64,000 nucleotides of DNA from Geothrix rubra (lineage in GTDB: Bacteria > Acidobacteriota > Holophagae > Holophagales > Holophagaceae). The first letter of the stretch is position 1, and every line of letters begins with the position of its first letter. This document shows positions 19,897 to 30,135 of this stretch, in pieces. Under the pieces are notes generated by a model that was not told the origin of the DNA, ran no database searches, and saw only the letters and a program-made list of their open reading frames with translations. The DNA lies in assembly GCF_030268065.1 (NCBI RefSeq), contig NZ_BSDD01000006.1:124001-188000 (forward strand), given 5' to 3'. The translations under genes were made by a program, and so were the position numbers.

Positions 19897-21030
19897 CTAT
19901 TCGGTGACCGCGAAGACCACCTTGTCGTTCTTGAAGCGGGCCGGGGTCAGCAGATCGATGGTGGCGGTCTGCTTGTCCTCGCTGATGGTCAGCTTGTAGT
20001 GCTGGTCCTTCAGGTAGGAGCCGGGCACGACGTTGACCTTGCCGATCTTCTTGAGGCCCACTTCCGAGGCCTTGATGGTGATCGTGTGGCCCGAGCGCAG
20101 GTCGAGGCTCTGGGTGAAGACCTCGTCCCGCCAGTTCTTGCCGGCGCGGTCCTTGGCGAAGATGGGGATCTCGATGATGCCCTCTTGCTTGAGCTTGTCC
20201 CGGTCCCCCACGAGGTAGTGGATGGAGTTCAGGGAGGCCAGCTGGGTGGCGTTGTCGGCCTGGAGCTTGGTGCGCTCCTCGATGAGGTTGGCCCGCTCGG
20301 TCTGGAGACCGGCGATCTCCTCCTCGATCTTCTGCTTCTGGTTCTGGAGGTCCTGCACGTCCTCCTGGAGCTTCTCGCTCTGGGCCACGGCCTCGTCGCG
20401 CTCACCCTCGATCTTCTCGCGCTCCTGGCGCACCAGCTCGTTGGGGGTGATCTTGGCCCTGCCCTGGGCGACCCAGGTGCCGTACACGCCGTTGGCGTAG
20501 AAGTGGTAGACCTCGAAGCCCGGGGCCATCTTCTCCATGATGTTGACGCGGCTCACCAGCTTCTTGGCCTCGGCCTCGGAGAGTCCCTTCTTGCGCAGGA
20601 ACCGGATGGCCATGCCGTAGTGGCTGTCCCCGGGTCGGGCGATGTCGGGCTTGGGCAGCTCGGCCTTCAGCTTGGCCAGCTTCCCGTTGAGGTCCTTGAT
20701 CTCCTTGTCCTTGTCCAGCACTTCCTGGAGCAGCGCCTGGTAGGAGCTGTTCTTCTCGTTCTTGATCCGCTCTTCCAGGGCCTTCTTCTGCTCGTCGGTG
20801 AGCTGGAGGGTCTCGGTGTTGGGCTTGATGTCGTTCACGCCGGCCTGGGCCAGGCGCTTCTGCTGCTCGGCGCCTTCCTGGCTGAGCTGCTGGCTGGTCT
20901 TGTCGGCCTCGGCGGCCTTCTGGGTGAGCTCGCGGATCTGCGGGTCCTCCCGCTTGCAGGCGGGCATCACCAGCAGGAAGGATGCCGTCATCAGGGACAG
21001 CATCAGGGACGATCGACCGAATCGGATCAT
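19897..21030 (-). CDS. Coiled-coil lipoprotein of unknown function
   Basis: A 377-residue protein with a signal peptide and lipobox MPAC (Cys about 25), followed by two long heptad-rich coiled coils (about 30-120 and 195-270) around a small globular part (about 125-190, containing [18 protein letters not shown]). The C-terminal domain (about 280-377) is predicted as beta-rich and contains [31 protein letters not shown] split by short loops. It should be anchored in the envelope with an extended rod. No known family is recognised. GGAGGAG sits three bases before the ATG at 21030, which is preferred to a GTG 12 bases upstream. It is divergent from metK and ends at a strong terminator. Confidence 0.75.
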   Translation of the reverse strand: MIRFGRSSLMLSLMTASFLLVMPACKREDPQIRELTQKAAEADKTSQQLSQEGAEQQKRLAQAGVNDIKPNTETLQLTDEQKKALEERIKNEKNSSYQALLQEVLDKDKEIKDLNGKLAKLKAELPKPDIARPGDSHYGMAIRFLRKKGLSEAEAKKLVSRVNIMEKMAPGFEVYHFYANGVYGTWVAQGRAKITPNELVRQEREKIEGERDEAVAQSEKLQEDVQDLQNQKQKIEEEIAGLQTERANLIEERTKLQADNATQLASLNSIHYLVGDRDKLKQEGIIEIPIFAKDRAGKNWRDEVFTQSLDLRSGHTITIKASEVGLKKIGKVNVVPGSYLKDQHYKLTISEDKQTATIDLLTPARFKNDKVVFAVTE

Positions 21031-21108
21031 GGGCTCCTCCACGGGGGTGTGATGCTCGGAAACTAGAAGGGGAACTCCCCACCTTAGACCTCAAGCCTAG
21101 GGCTTGGC

Positions 21109-21146
21109 AAGGATTCCGGCGTCATCCGAAAGGTCTAGGAATCCTT
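21109..21146. repeat. 9-bp inverted repeat in the metK upstream region
   Basis: AAGGATTCC (21109-21117) and GGAATCCTT (21138-21146) are perfect inverted copies separated by 20 bases. The right arm ends eight bases before the metK -10 element, so the repeat covers the -35 area. A second small palindrome, CAAGCC-TAG-GGCTTG, lies at 21092-21106. These could be operator half-sites for metK and the divergent lipoprotein gene. Confidence 0.55.
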
Positions 21147-21151
21147 AGGGC

Positions 21152-21160
21152 TGCTATACT
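21152..21160 (+). promoter_or_regulatory. Extended -10 promoter of metK
   Basis: TGCTATACT is an extended -10 (TG-N-TATACT), 46 bases before the metK ATG. There is no good -35 at 17 bases, which the extended -10 can compensate for. The implied leader is only about 40 bases, too short for most SAM riboswitches. Confidence 0.5.
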
Positions 21161-21206
21161 TCTCGGCTCCTCCGAGGCCTCCGGGGGATCGCGCCGGGAG
21201 TCCAGC

Positions 21207-22349
21207 ATGGCCAAGCAGGGTCATCACCTCTTCACGTCCGAAAGCGTCACCGAGGGCCATCCCGACAAGATGGCCGACCAGATCTCCGATGCGGTCCTCG
21301 ACGCCGCCCTCAAGGACGACTCGCGCAGCCGCGTGGCCTGCGAGACCCTCCTGACGACCGGCCTGGTGCTGGTGGCCGGCGAGATCACCACCGATACCTA
21401 CATCCCGGTGGCCCAGCTGGTGCGAGACGTGGTCCGCGACATCGGCTACGACCACCACGACAAGGGCTTCGACTTCAACACCTGCGCCGTGATGACCACC
21501 ATCGACCGCCAGAGCCCGGACATCGCCATGGGCGTGGACACCGGCGGGGCGGGCGACCAGGGCCTGATGTTCGGCTACGCCTGCCGCGAGACGCCGGAGC
21601 TGATGCCCGCACCCATCCACTACGCGCACGCGCTCACCCGGAAGCTCGCGGAGGTCCGCAAGAATGGCCAGCTCCCCTGGCTTCGGCCCGACGGGAAGTC
21701 CCAGATCACCGTGGAGTTCGACGGGGACCGGGTGCGCCGCATCCACACCGTCGTGATCTCCACCCAGCACGACGAGCACATCACCAACGCCACCATCCGG
21801 GACAGCGTCATCAAGCAGGTGATCGAGGCCTCCCTGCCGGCGGAGCTGCTGGACGCGGAGACCATCTACCACGTGAACCCCACCGGGCGCTTCGTGGTGG
21901 GCGGGCCCATGGGCGACACGGGCCTCACGGGCCGGAAGATCATCGTGGACACCTACGGGGGCAGCGGCCACCACGGCGGCGGCGCCTTCTCGGGGAAGGA
22001 CCCGAGCAAGGTGGACCGCAGCGCGGCCTACATGGGCCGCTACATCGCGAAGAACATCGTGGCCGCAGGCCTGGCGGACCGCTGCGAGATCCAGCTGGCC
22101 TACGCCATCGGCGTGGCGGAGCCCGTGTCTATCGCCGTGGACACCTTCGGCACGGGCCAGGTGTCGGACGAGGCCATCGTAAGGGCTGTCCGGGAAGTCT
22201 TCAGCTGCACGCCCCGGGCCATGATCGAGGCCCTGGACCTGCGCCGCCCCATCTACCGCGCCACGGCGGCCTACGGCCACTTCGGCCGCGACCACTTCAG
22301 CTGGGAGAAGACGGACAAGGTCGAGGCGCTGCGCCGGGCGGCGAGGTAG
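21207..22349 (+). CDS. metK: S-adenosylmethionine synthetase
   Basis: Makes S-adenosylmethionine from methionine and ATP in the cytoplasm. The 380-residue protein shows the N-terminal ATP/methionine site [17 protein letters not shown] (about 9-25), the GAGDQG loop (here [13 protein letters not shown], near 113) and the P-loop-like [19 protein letters not shown] (near 255). The ATG at 21207 has GGGAG six bases upstream. The frame stays open further 5', but without homology. The last 25 codons are repeated downstream in a tandem array (see repeat at 22275-22681). The product also supplies the cofactor for the HsdM methyltransferase and the TPMT-like enzyme in this window. Confidence 0.98.
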   Translation: MAKQGHHLFTSESVTEGHPDKMADQISDAVLDAALKDDSRSRVACETLLTTGLVLVAGEITTDTYIPVAQLVRDVVRDIGYDHHDKGFDFNTCAVMTTIDRQSPDIAMGVDTGGAGDQGLMFGYACRETPELMPAPIHYAHALTRKLAEVRKNGQLPWLRPDGKSQITVEFDGDRVRRIHTVVISTQHDEHITNATIRDSVIKQVIEASLPAELLDAETIYHVNPTGRFVVGGPMGDTGLTGRKIIVDTYGGSGHHGGGAFSGKDPSKVDRSAAYMGRYIAKNIVAAGLADRCEIQLAYAIGVAEPVSIAVDTFGTGQVSDEAIVRAVREVFSCTPRAMIEALDLRRPIYRATAAYGHFGRDHFSWEKTDKVEALRRAAR

Positions 22350-22681
22350 GCCGCCGGCGGCCGCGACCCCTCCAGCTGGGAGAAGACGGACACCATCCGA
22401 CCGCAGCAAAGCGGAGGGAGGATAGGGCCGCGCGGGCGAAGACCGTGCGGGGGCGCAGCCCTGAGGACCAGAGGTCCGAGCCAGGGTCGAGGCGCTGCGC
22501 CGGGCGGCTCGGTAGGCCACCGGCGGCCGCGACCCCTCCAGCTGGGAGAAGACGGACACCATCCGACCGCAGCGCAGCGGAGGGAGGATAGGGCCGCGCG
22601 GGCGAAGACCGTGCGGGGGCGCAGCCCCGAGGACCAGAGGTCCGAGCCAGGGTCGAGGCGCTGCGCCGGGCGGCGAGGTAG
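22275..22681 (+). repeat. 166-bp tandem repeat made of the metK 3' end plus a 92-bp insert
   Basis: A block starting GGTCGAGGCGCTGCGC occurs at 22319 (inside metK), 22485 and 22651, exactly 166 bp apart. Units 22319-22484 and 22485-22650 differ at about six bases with no gaps; a third partial copy ends at the TAG at 22681. Each unit carries, right after the stop codon, a degenerate copy of metK 22275-22318 (ending CAGCTGGGAGAAGACGGACA at 22373 and 22539). A ~92-bp GC-rich segment absent from metK follows (22393-22484 and its copy), with small hairpins such as GGACC-AGA-GGTCC, then the final metK codons again. No gene is apparent in 22350-22708 otherwise. Confidence 0.9.
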
Positions 22682-22708
22682 CCGCCCTTCGCCGGTAGCC
22701 GGAAGGCT

Positions 22709-23629
22709 CTACTCGGCGGCCTCCACGCGGTTCCGGCCGCCCTCCTTCGCGCGGTAGAGGGCCTCGTCGGCGTACTTGAGGAGGTCCTCGGCGCTGGGGA
22801 CTTCGCCCTGGCCGTCCCGGGCGGCCACGCCCATGCTGGCGGTCTTGCGGATGGTCACGCCGTCGTGGGTGTGGTCCAGCTCCGCGAACTTCTGGCGGAG
22901 GGTATCGGCCACCAGGACGGCGGCGGCGAGGTCGGTGTGGGGCAGCACCAGGGTCAACTCCTCGCCCCCGTACCGGGCCGCCAGGTCCGTGGTGCGCACC
23001 CCGGCCTTGAGCATCCGGCCGATGCCGCGCAGCACCTCGTCGCCCATGGCATGGCCGTAGGTGTCGTTCACCTGCTTGAAGTGGTCGATGTCGATCATCA
23101 CCACCGAGAGCGGGGTCTTGTAGCGCCGCGCCCGCTGGACCTCCTGGTCCAGCTTGGTCATGAGGTGCCGGCGGTTGGCGAGGCCCGTGAGGGCGTCGGT
23201 CACGGAGAGCGCCTCCAGCTGGGCGTTCTTCTCCCGCAGCTCGTCCTGGAGCAGCTTCAGCTTGGTGTGGATGCGCACCCGGGCCAGCAGCTCCTTCTCG
23301 TGGAAGGGCTTCGTGACGTAGTCGGAGGCCCCGCGCTCCAGGATCTCGGCCTTGCGGTCGAGGTCATCCTCGGCGGTGAGGATGATGACGGGGATCTGCT
23401 CCAGCTCCTTGCGGCTGGCCTTCAGGCCCAGGAACTTGAGGCCGTCGAAGCCGGGCATCACCAGGTCGCAGAGGACCACGTCCGGGGGCTGCTCCATGAT
23501 CATCTTGAAGGCGGTGAGGCCGTCCCCGGCTTCCATGAAGTGGGTGAAGATCCCGTCCTTCATGAGCACGGCCTTGATCTCGGCGCGGATCATGGTGTTG
23601 TCGTCGACGATGAGGATGCGGCCGGCCAT
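22709..23629 (-). CDS. Response regulator diguanylate cyclase (REC-GGDEF)
   Basis: Phosphorylation-controlled synthesis of cyclic di-GMP. The 306-residue protein has an N-terminal receiver domain (about 4-120; ILIVDDN start, VLCDLVMPGFDG with the acceptor Asp, a Lys in VTKPF), a helical linker, and a GGDEF domain (about 140-302). The active site is GGEEL (about 219-223), and an RxxD inhibitory site (RTTD) lies five residues before it, so product feedback is expected. This is the PleD/WspR-like layout with one REC. It is the last gene of a minus-strand run after nagZ (one base between) and two further REC proteins, including an HD-GYP hydrolase. Confidence 0.95.
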   Translation of the reverse strand: MAGRILIVDDNTMIRAEIKAVLMKDGIFTHFMEAGDGLTAFKMIMEQPPDVVLCDLVMPGFDGLKFLGLKASRKELEQIPVIILTAEDDLDRKAEILERGASDYVTKPFHEKELLARVRIHTKLKLLQDELREKNAQLEALSVTDALTGLANRRHLMTKLDQEVQRARRYKTPLSVVMIDIDHFKQVNDTYGHAMGDEVLRGIGRMLKAGVRTTDLAARYGGEELTLVLPHTDLAAAVLVADTLRQKFAELDHTHDGVTIRKTASMGVAARDGQGEVPSAEDLLKYADEALYRAKEGGRNRVEAAE

Positions 23630-23630
23630 C

Positions 23631-24647
23631 TCAGACTCCCTCGCTGGCGATGTGGACCCGGCGGACCCAGTCGGTCCAGGCGGCAGGGTCCAGGGGGCCC
23701 GGCTGCGACGGCGGCAGATGGCGGCGCAGGCCGCGGCTGCGGCCCAGGGCGGGGGCGGCGAGGGCCGCGGGCAGGGCCTCGGCGGCCTCCGCGCAGGCCC
23801 GGGTGCCCTCGGCGGTCTGGCAGACCAGCAGCCAGTCGTGGCCGGCCTCCAGGCTGAGGCGCACCCGGTCGGACCAGGTCCAGTCGGCGCAGCCGCCCAT
23901 CTCCAGATCGTCCGGCAGGAAGCGGCCCGCCACGCCCCAGGGGTTGGCTGCCACGGAGCCCCGGTGCAGGCTGGCGGGCAGGTTCCCGGAGGCCGGCGTG
24001 CGGAGGTGGGCCACCATCACCAGGCGGTCCGCGTGGGCCAGGGGCACGAAGGCCGAGGCGTTGCGGTCCACCCGGCCGGCGTCGGCCAGCTCCGGCAGCC
24101 CCTTGTGGCTGTCCAGCGCCGTGCCCCCGAGGCCCGGGAAGTGCTTGAGGCAGCCCCGGACGCCGGTGCCCTCCAGGCCGTGGAGGAAGGCCCCCACGGC
24201 GGCGGCGGCCTCGGCGGGATCGGCGCTGGCGGCCCGATCGCCGATGCCGGCCTCGGGGTGGCCGTCCCACAGGTCGAGCACCGGGGCGAAATCCACGTTG
24301 AAGCCCAGGAGCCGGAGGCCCTCGCCCCAGAGGCGGCCCCAGTGCCCGCAGGCGGGAGCGCCGCCGCGGGTCCAGATGTGCCGCAGGGGCGGCGTATCGC
24401 CCACCCAGGGGCGGAGGCGGCTCACGGGGCCGCCCTCCTGGTCCAGGGCCACGGCCAGCGGGAGCTCGTCACCGAACCGGGCCTGGAGCCCGTCGATGAG
24501 GGCCTTGCAGCGCCCGGGGCCGCGGGCGGGATCCGGGTCCAGGTTGCGCGCGAAGAGGATGATCCCCCCCGGCGCGAAGTCGAGATCGGCGGCGGAGGCA
24601 TCGAGGCCCCTGAAGCCAGTCCAGAGAAGCTGCCGGGCGGAAGTCAT
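23631..24647 (-). CDS. nagZ: Beta-N-acetylhexosaminidase, glycoside hydrolase family 3 (NagZ-like)
   Basis: Removes N-acetylglucosamine from muropeptide fragments during cell-wall recycling, or acts on related sugars. The 338-residue single-domain protein has ALDQEGGPVSRLRPW (about 75-90), CLKHFPGLGGTALDSHKG (near 162, the KHFPG motif with the catalytic Asp-x-His loop) and PDDLEMGG (near 244, matching the DDL region that carries the nucleophile Asp). No signal peptide, so it is cytoplasmic like NagZ. It lies between a REC protein (three bases upstream) and the REC-GGDEF gene (one base downstream). Its place inside a signalling operon is unusual. Confidence 0.9.
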   Translation of the reverse strand: MTSARQLLWTGFRGLDASAADLDFAPGGIILFARNLDPDPARGPGRCKALIDGLQARFGDELPLAVALDQEGGPVSRLRPWVGDTPPLRHIWTRGGAPACGHWGRLWGEGLRLLGFNVDFAPVLDLWDGHPEAGIGDRAASADPAEAAAAVGAFLHGLEGTGVRGCLKHFPGLGGTALDSHKGLPELADAGRVDRNASAFVPLAHADRLVMVAHLRTPASGNLPASLHRGSVAANPWGVAGRFLPDDLEMGGCADWTWSDRVRLSLEAGHDWLLVCQTAEGTRACAEAAEALPAALAAPALGRSRGLRRHLPPSQPGPLDPAAWTDWVRRVHIASEGV

Positions 24648-24650
24648 GCC

Positions 24651-25469
24651 TTACCTTACCCGCAGGGCCAGCTCCAGGTGGCGCACCAGCAGCTGGAAGG
24701 AGGGGTCGGTGGGCGAGAAGGCGGAACGGTCGATGAAGCCGAGGTAGAGCCAGGCGGTGCCGCCTAGGGGGATGCCGTGCTCCTCCAGGTAGCCCAGGCC
24801 CGGGCGCGGTCTCGGGGGGCCGGGCAGGCGGGCGGGCAGGGGGCGGGGCCCCCGCTGCACCAGGCAGACCGGGCCGTCGCCGTCCCCCTGGTAGCAGGCC
24901 AGGCCGTCGGGGGACCAGCGGGCCTCGATGCGATCGAGGAAGGGGCCCAGCGCCGCCGGGAGGGCGTCGGCATCCTGGGCGCGGGCGGTGAGGTCGCAGA
25001 GCTCCAGGGCCTCGCGCTGGACCTCCCGCAGCTCCCGGGTGCGCGCGTAGATCCGGGCCTCCAGCTCCTCCCGGTAGGCGGCCAGCTTCTTCAGGAGCCG
25101 GGCGTGGTCCAGGGCGCGGTCGAGCACCACCTCGATCTCCGCCATCTGGAAGGGCTTCTGGATCAGGTCGTAGGCGCCCTGCTTGAGGGCCTGGATGCTG
25201 TTGTCCAGGGTGGCGAAGCCGGTCACGAGGACGCAGAGGGTCTCGGGGAACCGCTGGCGGATGGCGGACAGGAGGTCGAGCCCCGAGGCCCCGCCGGGCA
25301 TGTTGAGATCGGTGACCACCACCGAGAATTCCCGCTGGGCCATGCGCTCCAGGGCCCCCTCGGCGCTGCTGGAGGCCTCGATGGTGTACCCGCGCTTCGC
25401 CAGGGCCTCTCCGAGGGTCTCCCGGACGACGGGGTCGTCATCCACGAGGAGGACGCACTCGGGGATCAC
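24651..25469 (-). CDS. Response regulator with unassigned C-terminal domain
   Basis: A 272-residue protein with a receiver domain (about 4-120: LLVDDDP, VVVTDLNMPGG with acceptor Asp, VTGFAT, DLIQKPF). A short coiled coil follows (RALDHARLLKKLAAYREELEAR in pieces, about 120-155), then a C-terminal region (about 155-272) of no recognised family, perhaps GAF-like, ending with a helix (FQLLVRHLELAL). The GTG start at 25469 overlaps the stop of the REC-HD-GYP gene (GTGA), and homology begins there. The receiver is very similar to that of the HD-GYP protein upstream (both have TDLNMPGG and QALK(R/Q)GAYD), suggesting duplication within the operon. Output unknown. Confidence 0.85.
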   Translation of the reverse strand: MIPECVLLVDDDPVVRETLGEALAKRGYTIEASSSAEGALERMAQREFSVVVTDLNMPGGASGLDLLSAIRQRFPETLCVLVTGFATLDNSIQALKQGAYDLIQKPFQMAEIEVVLDRALDHARLLKKLAAYREELEARIYARTRELREVQREALELCDLTARAQDADALPAALGPFLDRIEARWSPDGLACYQGDGDGPVCLVQRGPRPLPARLPGPPRPRPGLGYLEEHGIPLGGTAWLYLGFIDRSAFSPTDPSFQLLVRHLELALRVR

Positions 25470-26899
25470 GGGTTGCCCCAGGGACGGCTGGCGATGCGCT
25501 CGTAGATCCGGGCCTCGATGAAGATGCGCAGGATCTCGGGATCCAGCAGGTTCACCGAGGCCTCCTGCTCCAGGATCTCGAGGCTGCGCTCCACGCTCAC
25601 CGCCGCCTTGTAGGGCCGGTCGGCCGCGGCGAGGGCGTCGAAGACATCCGAGACGGCCATGAGCTTGCTCTGCACCGGGATCTCCGGATCCTTGAGCTGC
25701 CGCGGATAGCCCATGCCGTTGAGCCGCTCGTGATGGGCGTAGGCGATGTCCGGGACGCCGGCCAGCTCGCTGGTCCAGGGGATCTGGCGGAGGAAGCGGT
25801 AGGTGTGGGTCACGTGGCTCTGGATCTCCTCCCGCTCCTGGGCGGAGAGGCTGCCCTTGCGGATGCGGAGGAGGTCCAGGTCCTCGGGCTCGATGAGGGG
25901 ACGGTCCGGTCCGGTCCAATGCTGGTAGCTGAGCCCCGCCACCTGGTCCAGTTCCTGGGCGGCGTCCTGGGGCAGCACCGTGGGCTCGTTGCAGCGGCGG
26001 ATCAGCTCCAGGAGGTGCCGGGCCTCCTCCTCCTGCTGGCGGGTGAGGTCCTTCATCCTGTCGGGGTCGAAGGGGATGCCCCGGCTCCAGGCGTCGAGCA
26101 TCCGGTCCCGCATGGCCTCGAGGGTGCGCTGGTGCAGCCGCTGGAAGATGCTCTCCAGGCGCTCGCCTTCGATCTTCTTGGCCTTGACCAGCACCTGCTC
26201 CCGCACGCCCACCTTGCCGAAGTCGTGGAGCAGGCTGGCGTACCGGATCTCGCGGATCTGGATGGGCGTGAAATGCTGGCCGCCGTAGGGGCCGTTGGGG
26301 GTCTCGTTGATGGCCTCGGCCAGGCCCACGGTGAGATCGGCCACGCGGCTGGAGTGGCCGGAGGTGCTGGGGTCGCGGGCCTCGATGGCGGTCACGGAGG
26401 CGTTCACGAAGCCCTCGAAGAGCCGCTCGATGTCGTTCTTCAGGCCCAGGATCTCCTGGGTGCGGGCCTCCACCATGCGCTCCAGGTTCTTCTGGTACTC
26501 CTCGTTCTCCTGGCGCAGGCGGTAGTGGTCCAGGGCCCGCTCCAGGCTGGCCTCGATCTCCGCGAGCTTGAAGGGCTTCTGGATGAAGTCGTAGGCGCCC
26601 CGCTTGAGGGCCTGGATGGCCGCCTCGGTGGTGGCGTAGCCCGTCATGAGGATGCCCATGGTGCGGGGATCCTCGTCGTGGATGGCCCGCAGGAGCTCCA
26701 GCCCCGACAGGCCGCCGGGCATGTTCAGGTCCGTGAAGACCACGGGGAAGTGCTTCTCCCGGACCCGGTCCAGGGCCTGGTTGCCGCCCTGGGCGCCTTC
26801 CGCGCCGTAGCCCTGGTCCGCCAGGGCCTCCACCAGCAGCTCACGGAGGTCCGCTTCGTCGTCCACGATGAGGATGGGGATGGGAGGGGTCAACGGCAC
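25466..26899 (-). CDS. Response regulator with HD-GYP phosphodiesterase domain
   Basis: Probable phosphorylation-controlled hydrolysis of cyclic di-GMP. About 477 residues: receiver domain (about 7-120; ILIVDDEAD, VVFTDLNMPGG, FIQKPF), coiled linker, and an HD-GYP domain (about 160-470) with LLHDFGKVG and HHERLNGMGYP, then a metal/ligand helix DVFDALAAADRPYK. About 165 residues separate the HD and GYP motifs, some 100 more than in canonical proteins, due to an insertion after HDFGK. The GTG at 26899 is favoured because GGAG lies five bases upstream. An in-frame ATG (26926) and TTG (26950) are alternatives. It heads the signalling run and follows clpB by 84 bases. Confidence 0.92.
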   Translation of the reverse strand: MPLTPPIPILIVDDEADLRELLVEALADQGYGAEGAQGGNQALDRVREKHFPVVFTDLNMPGGLSGLELLRAIHDEDPRTMGILMTGYATTEAAIQALKRGAYDFIQKPFKLAEIEASLERALDHYRLRQENEEYQKNLERMVEARTQEILGLKNDIERLFEGFVNASVTAIEARDPSTSGHSSRVADLTVGLAEAINETPNGPYGGQHFTPIQIREIRYASLLHDFGKVGVREQVLVKAKKIEGERLESIFQRLHQRTLEAMRDRMLDAWSRGIPFDPDRMKDLTRQQEEEARHLLELIRRCNEPTVLPQDAAQELDQVAGLSYQHWTGPDRPLIEPEDLDLLRIRKGSLSAQEREEIQSHVTHTYRFLRQIPWTSELAGVPDIAYAHHERLNGMGYPRQLKDPEIPVQSKLMAVSDVFDALAAADRPYKAAVSVERSLEILEQEASVNLLDPEILRIFIEARIYERIASRPWGNP

Positions 26900-26983
26900 A
26901 GCAGCTCCACAGGCACCCACCTTCATCGGCCGGGGCCCGGCTGAAGGCAAGTTTCAGCCCCCCTCCCCAGGCGGGGCCGGGGG

Positions 26984-29557
<2,574 letters not shown>

Positions 29558-29602
29558 GGCACACCTCGGATCCAGGATGATTCAAATATGATGTGAATGC
29601 AC

Positions 29603-29625
29603 TAAAATTTTCTTCAAAAATTTTA
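29603..29625. promoter_or_regulatory. AT-rich palindrome between clpB and the ArsR gene
   Basis: TAAAATTTT (29603-29611), a five-base spacer and AAAATTTTA (29617-29625) form a perfect 9-bp inverted repeat in a strikingly AT-rich island within a high-GC genome. It is 46 bases upstream of clpB, where its promoter or a heat-shock operator would lie. No clear sigma-32 type promoter is readable. Confidence 0.6.
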
Positions 29626-29662
29626 GATATCAAACTGAGGTATGGATTCCGATCAGGAGACC

Positions 29663-29710
29663 TTGACGGAGGCTGATGGTAGACCTATTTTCTGAGAAGG
29701 TTAATTAACC
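29663..29710 (+). promoter_or_regulatory. Sigma-70 promoter and palindromic operator of the ArsR gene
   Basis: TTGACG (29663-29668), a 17-base spacer and TATTTT (29686-29691) form a good promoter. Eight bases after the -10 the perfect 12-bp palindrome GGTTAATTAACC (29699-29710) covers the expected transcription start. It touches the ribosome-binding site GGAAGG (29711-29716) of the ATG at 29721. This placement fits autorepression by the ArsR protein. Confidence 0.65.
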
Positions 29711-29720
29711 GGAAGGTTTC

Positions 29721-30077
29721 ATGGCCGCCACGGACCCCCTCAACGCCACCTTCGCCGCCCTGTCGGACCCCACCCGCCGGGCCATCCTCGTCCGGCTGTC
29801 CGCCGGGGAGGCCACGGTCAAGGCCCTCGCCGAGCCCTTCGACATGAGCCTCCCGGCCATCTCCAAGCACCTCCGGGTGCTGGAGCGGGCGGGCCTGGTG
29901 ACCCGGGGGCGGAATGCCCAGTGGCGTCCCTGCCGCCTGGAGGCGGGGCCCCTCCAGGAGGCCTCCGCCTGGCTCGGGCAGTACCGCGCGTTCTGGGAGG
30001 CCCGCCTGGACCGCCTGGAGACCTACCTGCGCGAACTCCAATCTCAGGACCGCCCCGACGGGCCATCGCGGCCCTGA
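29721..30077 (+). CDS. ArsR-family winged-helix transcriptional regulator
   Basis: A 118-residue dimeric repressor type. The N-terminal two-thirds has the family's wHTH: FAALSDPTRRAILVRL, then EATVKALAEPFDMSLPAISKHLRVLERAGLV split across the recognition helix (about 37-62), and a wing with TRGRNAQWRPCRLEA. There are no CxC metal ligands in the recognition helix, so this is not an arsenic sensor. It belongs to the subgroup paired with AHSA1/SRPBCC genes. It probably binds the palindrome overlapping its own start and controls the next gene, 58 bases downstream. Inducer unknown. Confidence 0.92.
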   Translation: MAATDPLNATFAALSDPTRRAILVRLSAGEATVKALAEPFDMSLPAISKHLRVLERAGLVTRGRNAQWRPCRLEAGPLQEASAWLGQYRAFWEARLDRLETYLRELQSQDRPDGPSRP

Positions 30078-30135
30078 AACCGCGGTTCCCTCGCCATCCC
30101 ACCCACCGGGCCCACGCCCTTCCCGGAGCCACGCC

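Noticed and set aside
21061-21206. SAM riboswitch upstream of metK
   Set aside because: No SAM-I, SAM-II or SAM-IV core could be recognised, and the likely leader is about 40 bases; the palindromes read better as DNA sites.
22319-22681. CRISPR array
   Set aside because: Repeat unit is 166 bp with only 2.2 copies and no spacer-repeat alternation; most of it derives from metK.
29721-30077. Arsenic or metal sensor ArsR
   Set aside because: No CxC-type ligands in the recognition helix, and the partner is an AHSA1 protein, not an arsenic resistance gene.
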